This document shows, one piece after another, positions 1 through 6,154 of a stretch of 7,181 nt of DNA. Each line of letters begins with the position of its first letter. Position 1 is the first letter of the stretch. The stretch is taken from NCBI GenBank assembly GCA_001799225.1, contig MGTA01000091.1, positions 668 to 7,848 on the forward strand, written 5' to 3'. Under the pieces are notes generated by a model. The model made no database searches, was not told where the DNA came from, and was given only the letters and a program-made list of their open reading frames with translations. The position numbers and the translations under genes are program-made. Source of the DNA: Deltaproteobacteria bacterium RIFOXYD12_FULL_50_9 (lineage in GTDB: Bacteria > Desulfobacterota > Desulfobulbia > Desulfobulbales > CALZHT01).

Positions 1-925
1 TCTCAACCGCTGTCCCGAAGCTGCCGTCGCCATTGCCCGGAAAATAGAAAGTTTTAGAGGAATTAGCACTTACAGCCACCACATCCAGGTTGCCATCGCC
101 ATTAAAGTCATAGCCGTCATAGGCGACAGAACCGCCCATGTAGAGAGTGCCCTGATAGACGGGGCTGCCAAAGGTCAAATCGCCGTTGCCGGCCAAAAAA
201 TACGGGTTGCCACCTCCATCGTCGCCAATGAGATCGGGATTGCCATCGTTATTAAAGTCACCGGCTACCAAGCCGTATGGGTCTGTACCAGTATATCCGG
301 CATAGATCGCACTACCGAAAGTGCCGTCGCCGTTACCCGGATAGACATAGATGCCGACCCCATAATAAGCGACCCGGGCAAAATCGAGATTGCCGTCGTT
401 ATTGAAGTCAGCCGCATCCAGACCGCGGCCGTAATTGCCGAGATCCTTCTCGGTCTTGCTGAAACCGCCCTTGCCATCACCCAGGAAAATGGCGGAATTC
501 CAATAATTGCCGTTGGCAATAAAGTCCATGTTACCGTCATTGTTGAAGTCCCCGGTCGCCATGTCCATGGCATAACTATTGGCATTGCTCAGGGTACCCA
601 CCATGGCGGTTTTGGTGAAGACATTGCTGCCGTTGTTGAGGAAGAGATAGTAATAGGCATAACTACTTATCCCCCGACCGGCGATAATATCAAGATCGCC
701 ATCGTTATCAAAGTCGGCAAGGACCACCCCGCGGCTGAGACCCCCGCCCAGGGAATCAATCTTCTGCTGGGCGGAGAAGGTGCCGTCACCATTGCTGATG
801 GCGGCATAGAGCGTTGATGAATCGCCAATGGCGACGACCAAATCGGCTGCCGCCAGGTTTTCCGCTCGCCCGGCTAAAAGCAGGCACACCGCCAACACAA
901 TCCACAGCCATAATTTCATCTTCAT
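1..925 (-). CDS. Exported FG-GAP/VCBS repeat beta-propeller protein (partial, 3' end outside window)
   Basis: Seen: a frame open from the ATG at 925 to the window edge, 308 residues with no stop. An AAGGAGG ribosome binding site at 934-940 lies 8 nt upstream. Residues 1-27 look like a Sec signal peptide: lysines at 2 and 4, a hydrophobic core at about 5-18, and an alanine-rich cleavage region near 25-27. Five calcium-loop motifs of the form DFNNDGNxD follow at residues 71-79, 126-134, 173-181, 223-231 and 273-281. They are spaced 47-55 residues apart, and GNGDGTFG-type turns lie between them. Known: such FG-GAP/VCBS repeats form the blades of integrin-alpha-like beta-propellers, usually on exported or surface proteins. 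Inferred: an extracellular or periplasmic binding protein; the ligand is unknown. A full propeller needs six or seven blades, so at least one more, and perhaps further domains, lie to the left. It starts 58 nt after the STN-PDZ gene with no clear promoter between them, so the two are probably co-transcribed. Confidence 0.9.
   Translation of the reverse strand, partial: MKMKLWLWIVLAVCLLLAGRAENLAAADLVVAIGDSSTLYAAISNGDGTFSAQQKIDSLGGGLSRGVVLADFDNDGDLDIIAGRGISSYAYYYLFLNNGSNVFTKTAMVGTLSNANSYAMDMATGDFNNDGNMDFIANGNYWNSAIFLGDGKGGFSKTEKDLGNYGRGLDAADFNNDGNLDFARVAYYGVGIYVYPGNGDGTFGSAIYAGYTGTDPYGLVAGDFNNDGNPDLIGDDGGGNPYFLAGNGDLTFGSPVYQGTLYMGGSVAYDGYDFNGDGNLDVVAVSANSSKTFYFPGNGDGSFGTAVE
83..715 (-). repeat. 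Five repeated calcium-loop coding units in the propeller gene
   Basis: The segments 83-109, 233-259, 383-409, 524-550 and 689-715 each encode D-F-[ND]-[NG]-D-G-[ND]-x-D and are clearly alike at base level. On the plus strand they read as variants of GCCATCGTTATTAAAGTC. Spacing is 150, 150, 141 and 165 nt, always a multiple of three. This is the coding repeat of the propeller blades and not an independent DNA repeat element. Confidence 0.85.
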
Positions 926-983
926 CCTGCCGTCCTCCTTGCACTTTTTTATTCTGGATTGAGAACTTATCCTAAATTTAACT

Positions 984-1946
984 TTATCTTACATATATAT
1001 GTTCCGCAGTGGTCGTCGAGCCCGTATTACCCCCCGGACTGCCCGGCTTGGCCGGCTGCTGGCGTTCAAAAGCAATAATAACAATAGGCCGCCGGCCCTT
1101 ACCATCGCCAATCGTCTCATTCAGGCGCTTTTTCAGGATATCAACAGACTGAACGGGTTTACCGTTGACTTCCCGGATAACATCATCCTTTTTCAGTCCC
1201 AACAGGGCCAGTGGACTTCCTGGCTTTATCTCATTAATCTTTACCCCATACTTCTGCCGGTCCGACTGAAAGAAACCAAAATTGTTGTCAAGGGCCGGGG
1301 CGGACTGCTCCAGTTGATCCTCCGGATCAGTAAATACGCCACCTAAGGAGGCTACTACCTCATTAGACATCTCTACAAAACGACCATCCTCATTTCCCAA
1401 AGACTTCTTTTCGACCTTGCCGGGGTTTCTGGCAGGAGGCCTGGTTGTTTCCGGCCTACCGGGCTGTTGGGCAGGGGGCTGATGCACCGTTACCAGCAAA
1501 TTACCAGACCCGCCATTTTGAACCTCGACAGCCGTGGTCTTCCGGGATATGACAAAAATTTTATTGAGGAGCCCCGCCTCGAAATCACGGTAGTGCAAAA
1601 CGAAATTGTACTCCTGCAATAGACCTTTGATCACCGTTTCCAACTCTTCATTATTTTTGTTAAGACTAACCAACTCTTCGGCACGGGGATAGAGGACGAG
1701 CTTAATATCGGCTTGCTCACTGATGCGGCGCAGGAGATCACCCAACTTGACGTTAACGGCCTGAATCGAAATTTTGACGACCCGGCTGCTGTTTGCAAGC
1801 ATCGCACCACCTGCCGCCGGTACAGCGGCGCCAGCTAAAGGCGGCCAGGCGAAGACCAGGGAAAAGATAAGGAGAACTCTGTGATACAAAACAGGTATTG
1901 GGTAGCGACTATTGTGCTTTCTGACAATCCCTTTTTGATCCATCAT
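984..1946 (-). CDS. Secreted protein with secretin-type N domain (STN) and C-terminal PDZ domain
   Basis: Function is not recognised, but the domains are clear. Residues 1-40 are a long signal peptide: a basic stretch with K5, R9, K10, R14 and R23, a hydrophobic core at 24-38, and likely cleavage near AGA-A at 38-41. Residues 56-134 resemble the short N domain of secretins and TonB receptors (VKLGDLLRRISEQADIKLVL, then a second helix and FVIS). Residues 135-180 are a proline-rich linker and about 181-228 is acidic and low in complexity. Residues 230-295 form a PDZ domain with the carboxylate-loop neighbourhood GSPLALLGLKKDDVIREVNG, much like GspC or DegP PDZ repeats. A G/S/T-rich tail ends the protein. 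No second membrane helix is visible, so after cleavage it should be periplasmic or exported. Inferred: a periplasmic adaptor in secretion or envelope assembly. It has its own promoter and is probably co-transcribed with the propeller gene. The name of a type II secretion subunit is not justified. Confidence 0.85.
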   Translation of the reverse strand: MMDQKGIVRKHNSRYPIPVLYHRVLLIFSLVFAWPPLAGAAVPAAGGAMLANSSRVVKISIQAVNVKLGDLLRRISEQADIKLVLYPRAEELVSLNKNNEELETVIKGLLQEYNFVLHYRDFEAGLLNKIFVISRKTTAVEVQNGGSGNLLVTVHQPPAQQPGRPETTRPPARNPGKVEKKSLGNEDGRFVEMSNEVVASLGGVFTDPEDQLEQSAPALDNNFGFFQSDRQKYGVKINEIKPGSPLALLGLKKDDVIREVNGKPVQSVDILKKRLNETIGDGKGRRPIVIIAFERQQPAKPGSPGGNTGSTTTAEHIYVR

Positions 1947-1950
1947 CCGC

Positions 1951-1957
1951 TCCCCTT
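1951..1957 (-). promoter_or_regulatory. Ribosome binding site of the STN-PDZ gene
   Basis: On the minus strand AAGGGGA lies just before two consecutive ATG codons (1944-1946 and 1941-1943). The gap is 4 nt to the first ATG and 7 nt to the second. The second ATG therefore has the more usual spacing, and the real start may be one codon later than annotated. Confidence 0.6.
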
Positions 1958-2013
1958 GAAGGGCTGGGTTTATAACAATATTATGAGATGGTACTATATT
2001 ATGCTAATTTAAT

Positions 2014-2043
2014 TTTATACATCCCTAAATTCCAGAATGTCAA
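2014..2043 (-). promoter_or_regulatory. Sigma70-type promoter for the STN-PDZ and propeller genes
   Basis: On the minus strand a perfect -35 box TTGACA (2038-2043) is followed after 18 nt by TATAAA (2014-2019), a five-of-six match to the -10 consensus. Transcription would begin near 2005-2008 and leave a leader of about 60 nt before the ATG at 1946. The surrounding DNA is strongly AT-rich. With this promoter the STN-PDZ unit need not depend on read-through from the ebo operon. Confidence 0.65.
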
Positions 2044-2099
2044 CAGGTATAATTAAAAACTAAAAATTATTAATAGAGTTAGAGACGGCTATTATCCCT

Positions 2100-2120
2100 T
2101 AATACCACTTTGTGGTACTA
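2100..2120 (-). terminator. Hairpin downstream of eboC, possible terminator or operator
   Basis: TACCAC (2103-2108) and GTGGTA (2112-2117) form a perfect 6-bp inverted repeat around a 3-nt loop. In minus-strand RNA a G-U and two A-U pairs extend the stem to 9 bp. It starts 12 nt after the eboC stop, where the end of the operon is expected. No uridine run follows directly; the nearest U-rich stretch is about 30-50 nt further on. A classic intrinsic terminator is therefore not established, and it could be a weak terminator, an RNA-stability hairpin or an operator. Confidence 0.4.
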
Positions 2121-2131
2121 TCAATTAAGCA

Positions 2132-2854
2132 TCAATCACCTTTGACATAGCGGTGGCCAAAGCGGGTCAGCAGCATCCCGCCAAGCCCGGCCAGCAGCCA
2201 GACAGGCCCGGCGCAGAGAGCCATGATCAGCCCATCGAGCAGAGAGATGGCCGAAATCATTATCGGGATAAGCGGCAAGGAGTACTCCCTGGCCCGGCTC
2301 TTCTCAAGGCGGGCGATGACTGTTATGAGCAAAATATAAACGAACTGTACGACTCCGGCCGTTGCCGCTGCAAAGCCAAGCGCGCCGGACACGGCAACGG
2401 CCGAAACCACAAAAACCATGAGCCGGCAGGCGGCCATGAGGAAGACACTGGCCGGCTGATTCTTATGGGAGAGATCATAGAGCACGATCAACATCAGCAG
2501 GGCTGCTCCGGCCAGGCCGGCTTTGGGGAACGGCACGAACAGCAAAAGGGAAAAAGCGGCGAGAAAAAGGATTACGGTAAATACCACGGCGCTCTGTCTT
2601 GAGATCACGCCGGACGGGATTGGCCGGAAAGGCTTTTTAACTTTGTCGATTTCCGCATCGCAGAGATCGTTTAAGCACATCCCACCGGAATAGAAGAGCG
2701 AGAGCGAGAGTGCCAGGAGCAGGAAGGCCTGCCAGGGAAAGAAGTCCGAGGTCGACAGGACGACAGCACAGAGGACGTTAGTCCAGATCGTCGGGAGATT
2801 ACTGACCCGGCAGAGCTTAAGATAGAGCACTGCTCTCTGCGCCGTTTCTCTCAT
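2132..2854 (-). CDS. eboC: EboC, UbiA-family membrane prenyltransferase-like protein
   Basis: UbiA-family integral membrane protein of 240 residues, shorter than the roughly 290 of UbiA itself. The first aspartate motif is intact: N62-D63-x-x-D66-x-x-x-D70, followed by K73-K74-P75-x-R77-P78 and the P80-S81-G82 turn. Known: in UbiA enzymes this motif binds Mg-diphosphate of the prenyl donor. Several hydrophobic helices can be seen (about 23-34, 43-60, 88-108, 112-126, 137-160, 167-181, 194-212 and 216-228). Where UbiA carries the second DxxxD motif, this protein reads ITVIARLEKSRAR (177-189), so the second aspartate cluster is not visible. It is the last ebo gene, 29 nt after eboF, with AGGAG at 2860-2864 placed 5 nt before the ATG. 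Inferred: the membrane step of the pathway, either prenyl transfer or handling of a lipid-linked intermediate. Assignment to EboC rests on family plus context. Confidence 0.88.
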   Translation of the reverse strand: MRETAQRAVLYLKLCRVSNLPTIWTNVLCAVVLSTSDFFPWQAFLLLALSLSLFYSGGMCLNDLCDAEIDKVKKPFRPIPSGVISRQSAVVFTVILFLAAFSLLLFVPFPKAGLAGAALLMLIVLYDLSHKNQPASVFLMAACRLMVFVVSAVAVSGALGFAAATAGVVQFVYILLITVIARLEKSRAREYSLPLIPIMISAISLLDGLIMALCAGPVWLLAGLGGMLLTRFGHRYVKGD

Positions 2855-2855
2855 G

Positions 2856-2876
2856 CTGACTCCTGAATCCTGAACT
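2856..2876. repeat. Heptameric repeat, three units, in the eboF-eboC gap
   Basis: On the plus strand three consecutive 7-mers can be read: CTGACTC (2856-2862), CTGAATC (2863-2869) and CTGAACT (2870-2876). The same unit occurs as a longer array inside eboE at 4921-4962. The repeat fills most of the 29-nt gap and ends one base before the eboC start codon. Confidence 0.7.
2860..2864 (-). promoter_or_regulatory. eboC ribosome binding site embedded in the heptamer repeat
   Basis: AGGAG on the minus strand spans the junction of two heptamers (CAG at the end of one, GAG at the start of the next) and lies 5 nt before the eboC ATG at 2852-2854. No other good Shine-Dalgarno sequence is close, so initiation of eboC appears to use repeat DNA. 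Confidence 0.65.
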
Positions 2877-2883
2877 CCATCTG

Positions 2884-4254
2884 TTATCTCATAAAAACAT
2901 GATCCATCATTAAACCGTAGACATCTGTCGCCTCTACGGTTGGATTGTCAAGCAGCCTCGGCTCGGTGGTCATGAAGAGCGGTCCCTGGTCGGCATGGTG
3001 GTCGGTGATCCTACCGTGCGAGCCCTTGACAAGATCGGCATTCAGCGGAACAACCTCCATAACATATCGGAATCCCAGGAATTTTTTCAGCAATGTCCAG
3101 CCGATTGCCGCCTTGGGGAAGGATATGGCCGGATCAAGAAACAGCTCGCAGGGGTCATAACCGGGTTTGGCATGGATGTTGACTGTCCTGGCATAATCCG
3201 GCGCTTTATTATCATCGTTCCAGAAGTAATAAGTAAACCACTTGTCACTGTTGGCAATCAGGACCAGGTCGCCTGATCTCTCATGATCCAGCCCGTAGGC
3301 CTTCTTACCTTCGTGGTCGAGCACTTGTTCAACCCCGGCAACCTGCTCAAAAATCCCTTGCACTGCCCGGATATCAGCCTTGTTGTTGACATAGATATGG
3401 GCGATCTGATGATCGGCGACCGCGAACGCCCGGCTGGCTCCGGGGTCAAGATACTCGCGACCCAGATCGTTTTTGATCGCCAGCAGACCGGCCTCCCGCA
3501 GAATCAGGTTGGGATGGACTGCCCCGTTTACCGCGGTTATCCCGTATTCAGAGAGGACGATCACCCGGCATTGCCGTTCCTGGAAAAAATTGAGCAGCCG
3601 GCCACACAGGCTGTCGATCTCATTGAGATCCTTGGCAATATTGCCCTGCGGCCCGACCCTCTGGAGGATATAGTCGAGATGCGGCAGGTAGACGAGGTGC
3701 AGGGTCGGCCGGAACATCTCCTCGATCTGCATGGCAGCCCGGGCAATCCAGACGCTCGAAGCAATCGAGGTCAGCGGCCCCCAGAAGTGAAAGAGCGGGA
3801 ATTGGCCAAGCTCCTTATTGAATCGGTCGCGCAGGTCAGGCGGGATGCTGTAGCAGTCCGGGAGCTTGCGGCCGTCGGCGCAGTAGATTGGCCGGGGGGT
3901 CACGGCCCAGTCAACATCGGTCGCCATGTTGTACCACCAGAAACTGTTGGCGCAGGTAAAGGCTGGATTGCGGTTTCTGGCCGCCTGCCAGATCTTTTCC
4001 GACTGGACCAGGCGGTTGGACTGCCGCCAGAACATCACCTCGGCCAGATCCCGGAAATACCAGCCATTGCCGACTATGCCATGCCCGACCGGCCTTTTGC
4101 CGGTCAGATAGGTGGCCTGGACAGAACAGGTGACGGCCGGGGTAACCGTTTTGATATCAGCACTGTTGGCGAGCAGGCCACGCAAGTTAGGAGTATGCTC
4201 GCTAAGCAGGGAACGCGTCAATCCGACAACATTCAAGACCACGGTGCGCTGCAT
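2884..4254 (-). CDS. eboF: EboF, alkaline-phosphatase-fold protein (nucleotide pyrophosphatase-like)
   Basis: Alkaline phosphatase superfamily protein of 456 residues, commonly labelled nucleotide pyrophosphatase/phosphodiesterase. The N-terminal strand VVLNVVGL (5-12) is followed by the nucleophile region TPAVTCSVQATYLTG (38-52) with candidate catalytic Thr42, then HGIVGNGWYFRD (58-69). Later blocks are YLPHLDY (189-195), LSEYGIT (234-240), ADHQIAHIYV (280-289) and KGSHGR (410-415). Compared with canonical enzymes, the first metal Asp aligns with Val10, the GH of the DxxGH block is replaced by Leu-Gln, and the DHG block reads Glu-Tyr-Gly. D194 and H413 remain. As I recall, the VVGL form is shared by this subfamily, so it is probably not a local mutation. 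Neither signal peptide nor membrane helix is evident, so it is likely cytosolic. It starts inside the eboE stop (TAATG), with AGGAG at 4264-4268. Substrate unknown. Confidence 0.9.
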   Translation of the reverse strand: MQRTVVLNVVGLTRSLLSEHTPNLRGLLANSADIKTVTPAVTCSVQATYLTGKRPVGHGIVGNGWYFRDLAEVMFWRQSNRLVQSEKIWQAARNRNPAFTCANSFWWYNMATDVDWAVTPRPIYCADGRKLPDCYSIPPDLRDRFNKELGQFPLFHFWGPLTSIASSVWIARAAMQIEEMFRPTLHLVYLPHLDYILQRVGPQGNIAKDLNEIDSLCGRLLNFFQERQCRVIVLSEYGITAVNGAVHPNLILREAGLLAIKNDLGREYLDPGASRAFAVADHQIAHIYVNNKADIRAVQGIFEQVAGVEQVLDHEGKKAYGLDHERSGDLVLIANSDKWFTYYFWNDDNKAPDYARTVNIHAKPGYDPCELFLDPAISFPKAAIGWTLLKKFLGFRYVMEVVPLNADLVKGSHGRITDHHADQGPLFMTTEPRLLDNPTVEATDVYGLMMDHVFMR

Positions 4255-5354
4255 TATCCAGTTCTCCTAACTTGATTTTTCAGCCACTCAATCTCCCGGA
4301 TGATTGACCGGGTGCAATCCGCCAACTGCAAAGCGGCCGGCAGCACGTCCCAGGTATAGGTCTCAACCTCGAGCAAGACCTCCTTTGGCAGGAGTGGCAG
4401 CAAATCTTTAATAAAAAACTGAGTTGTGGCAACAGCACCGATTTTATCAATAAAAACCGGGAGATGAAAGTGGATACGCCACTCGTCCCGGCCGTGCTCC
4501 TGATAATCGGCCAGCGCCTCGGCCAGGTCATTATAGCGCAGCAGGCGGTTGTCCGGTTTTCTGATGACTGTCTGATGCAGATAAATCGGTTCGCAAAACT
4601 GTTCGAGGGTGGCCCGGTCCGGTGCTGTTAAACAGAGGGCCGAGGAGATCTGGACCTTAGCGATGCTGATGCCGGAATCATTGAGGAGCTTGATTACGGC
4701 GGCCGGCTCTTCAAACTGGATGGCCTGATGGCAGCAGTCCAGGCAGATCCCGAGGCCGGCCCGCAAGCCGACCGGCAGATCCAGCTGCTCAAAAAAACGA
4801 ACCACCTCCGCAGTTGTTTCCAGCACACAGCCGGGCTCTGGCTCAAGGGCCAGGATGATCACCTTGCCGCTTCTCTGCCTGAGATCATCGAGGTGTTCAA
4901 GGACGTTGATCAGATTTTTTCTGACTGCTGAATCCTGACTCCTGACTCCTGAATTCTGAAACCCGACCGGCACGGTCGAGATCGAGCCGGTCAGGCCATC
5001 GGGCAGCCAGAGGTCAAGGAGATCAGCCAGCCGTCTGGTGTATGAAGCCCGTTCCGGGCTGCGCCAGTCCGGGAGATAGACCCGCTCTTTGACCGGCGTC
5101 TGATGAAACGAACTGAAGGGAAAGCCGTTGAGAGTCGGGATAAAACAGTCGTTGGCCCGGCACCACTCCTGAAATAGCCGGGCCGCCTTGCTGTCCAGCT
5201 CGGCTGCGGCCCGGTTGGACAGGCGCAGGCCGATTGGAAAAGGCTGATCCGGGGCAACGGCATTTTTAACAGCCGGCGAGTGGGTTTTAACCTGGGCAAA
5301 AATCTCGTCCCAGCTCTCACCGGGATGGATATTTGTGCAGTAGGTTATCATCAT
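4254..5354 (-). CDS. eboE: EboE, TIM-barrel metabolite traffic protein
   Basis: Soluble protein of 366 residues with the look of a xylose-isomerase-like TIM barrel (sugar phosphate isomerase/epimerase group), matching the ebo-cluster protein called metabolite traffic protein EboE. Recognisable blocks in order: TYCTNIHPGESW (4-15), NGFPFSSFH (76-84), VKERVYLPDW (88-97), SISTVPVGF (124-132), LEPEPGC (170-176), CLDCCHQA (204-211), KVQISSA (233-239), HFHLPVF (295-301) and LEVETYTWDVLP (328-339). E171, D206/H209, H295/H297 and E329/E331 are candidate metal or substrate ligands by analogy with the superfamily. Residues about 131-145 are encoded by a heptameric DNA repeat and probably form a variable surface loop. 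It starts at ATGATG overlapping the eboB stop (TGATG) with only a weak GGG upstream, so translation is probably coupled to eboB. The reaction is unknown. Confidence 0.88.
   Translation of the reverse strand: MMITYCTNIHPGESWDEIFAQVKTHSPAVKNAVAPDQPFPIGLRLSNRAAAELDSKAARLFQEWCRANDCFIPTLNGFPFSSFHQTPVKERVYLPDWRSPERASYTRRLADLLDLWLPDGLTGSISTVPVGFQNSGVRSQDSAVRKNLINVLEHLDDLRQRSGKVIILALEPEPGCVLETTAEVVRFFEQLDLPVGLRAGLGICLDCCHQAIQFEEPAAVIKLLNDSGISIAKVQISSALCLTAPDRATLEQFCEPIYLHQTVIRKPDNRLLRYNDLAEALADYQEHGRDEWRIHFHLPVFIDKIGAVATTQFFIKDLLPLLPKEVLLEVETYTWDVLPAALQLADCTRSIIREIEWLKNQVRRTG
4921..4962. repeat. Heptameric repeat, six units, in frame inside eboE
   Basis: Six back-to-back 7-mers on the plus strand: CTGACTG, CTGAATC, CTGACTC, CTGACTC, CTGAATT and CTGAAAC. 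The 42 nt equal 14 codons, so the array keeps the eboE frame. Three heptamers give a 21-nt, seven-residue period, visible in the protein as NSGVRSQ then DSAVRKN (134-147). The array lies between conserved eboE blocks, and units of the same kind lie before eboC. Confidence 0.8.
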
Positions 5355-6154
5355 CAGCCCTGAAATTTAGGGCACTGGCTCAGGAAGGCTTTGGGATTTT
5401 CGTAAAAGATCCGGTGAATCAGCTCTTCAGGATGGCCGCGCCGCCGCATCTCATTGGCGGTCTTTAAGGTGGCCTGGGGGTCGCTGACGCTCCAGTCCGC
5501 CGAAGAGTTTATGCAGATCCGGTCTGAACCGTAGATCTCAATCGCATCGACAGCCCGCTGCGGGCTGCCCTTGGAGTCCGGATAAAGAGTGAGCCCATAC
5601 CAGAAACCGTGGGCCTTGATCTCACTAATCGTGTGCTCTTCAGCATGGTCGATCAGAACCCGGTCCGGCTGGATTCGCTTGTCGTTGCGGATGATCTCCA
5701 TGATGATCCGCGTGCCCTTGAGCTTGTCTTCAAGATGCGGGGTGTGGATCAGGATGAGATCGTTACGTTCAGCAGCCAGGTTAAGCTGACTTTCGAGCGC
5801 CCTGATCTCATTGACACTGTTCTTGTTCAGGCCGATCTCGCCAAGGCCAAGGACGGTCGGTCGGTCAAGATACTGGGGGATAATGGCCAGAACCTCCTCA
5901 GAAAGTTGCCGATCTTCCGCCTCTTTGGAATTAAGCCCGATCCAGCAGTAGTGCCTTATCCCGAAGCGCGCCGCCCTGGCCGGTTCGGTAATGGTCAGAA
6001 GATTATAATAGTCATGAAAGCTGGCGACCCCGGCCCGGTTATAGCCGGGCCAGAAGGCCGGTTCGCTGACGGTATGGATGCCGCCCAGGGCCAGTTTCAT
6101 ATAGTCATCGGTAGTCCGCGATGACATGTGAATGTGCGGGTCGATCACCTTCAT
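5354..6154 (-). CDS. eboB: EboB, TatD-like metal-dependent hydrolase
   Basis: Amidohydrolase-superfamily TIM barrel of 266 residues, the normal TatD-family length. The metal centre is complete: D5-x-H7-x-H9 at the end of strand 1, E106 in LGLGEIGLN, H137 in LIHTPH, H170 in LIDHAEEH and D220 in SSADWS. Known: TatD-like enzymes are divalent-metal hydrolases, some acting as nucleases; the ebo member has no established substrate. Differences from DNA-type TatD include the E-H-T stretch after H170 and the insertion at about 18-50 (EPAFWPGYNRAG), which suggest a small-molecule substrate. Neither signal peptide nor membrane segment is seen, so it is cytosolic. Its ATG overlaps the stop of the upstream small gene (ATGA at 6151-6154) and its stop overlaps the eboE start, the mark of translational coupling. 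Assignment combines family and cluster context. Confidence 0.9.
   Translation of the reverse strand: MKVIDPHIHMSSRTTDDYMKLALGGIHTVSEPAFWPGYNRAGVASFHDYYNLLTITEPARAARFGIRHYCWIGLNSKEAEDRQLSEEVLAIIPQYLDRPTVLGLGEIGLNKNSVNEIRALESQLNLAAERNDLILIHTPHLEDKLKGTRIIMEIIRNDKRIQPDRVLIDHAEEHTISEIKAHGFWYGLTLYPDSKGSPQRAVDAIEIYGSDRICINSSADWSVSDPQATLKTANEMRRRGHPEELIHRIFYENPKAFLSQCPKFQG

Noticed and set aside
265..585. 106-codon minus-strand frame in the propeller gene
   Set aside because: It is out of frame with the FG-GAP reading frame, which is open across the whole region and carries all the calcium motifs.
999..1346. 115-codon plus-strand frame opposite the PDZ domain
   Set aside because: It is antisense to a clear PDZ coding region and shows no independent signal for expression.
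984..1946. Naming the STN-PDZ protein as GspC or GspD
   Set aside because: It has a cleavable-looking signal peptide and lacks the anchor and HR domain of GspC as well as the secretin barrel of GspD. No other type II secretion genes are in the window.
2153..2602. 149-codon plus-strand frame opposite eboC
   Set aside because: It is very rich in Gly, Gln, His, Lys and Arg, typical of the antisense of a hydrophobic membrane protein.
3283..4275. 330-codon open frame on the plus strand opposite eboF
   Set aside because: It is the antisense shadow of a conserved 456-residue family protein. Its translation shows no domain, and it has no ribosome binding site or gene context of its own.
4921..4962. 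CRISPR-like or transposon-end interpretation of the heptamer arrays
   Set aside because: The units are 7 nt long and directly adjacent, with no spacers, and there are no terminal inverted repeats or transposase genes nearby.
5609..6124. 171-codon open frame on the plus strand opposite eboB
   Set aside because: It lies wholly opposite the TatD-like gene, whose metal ligands are all present. The shadow translation has no recognisable features.
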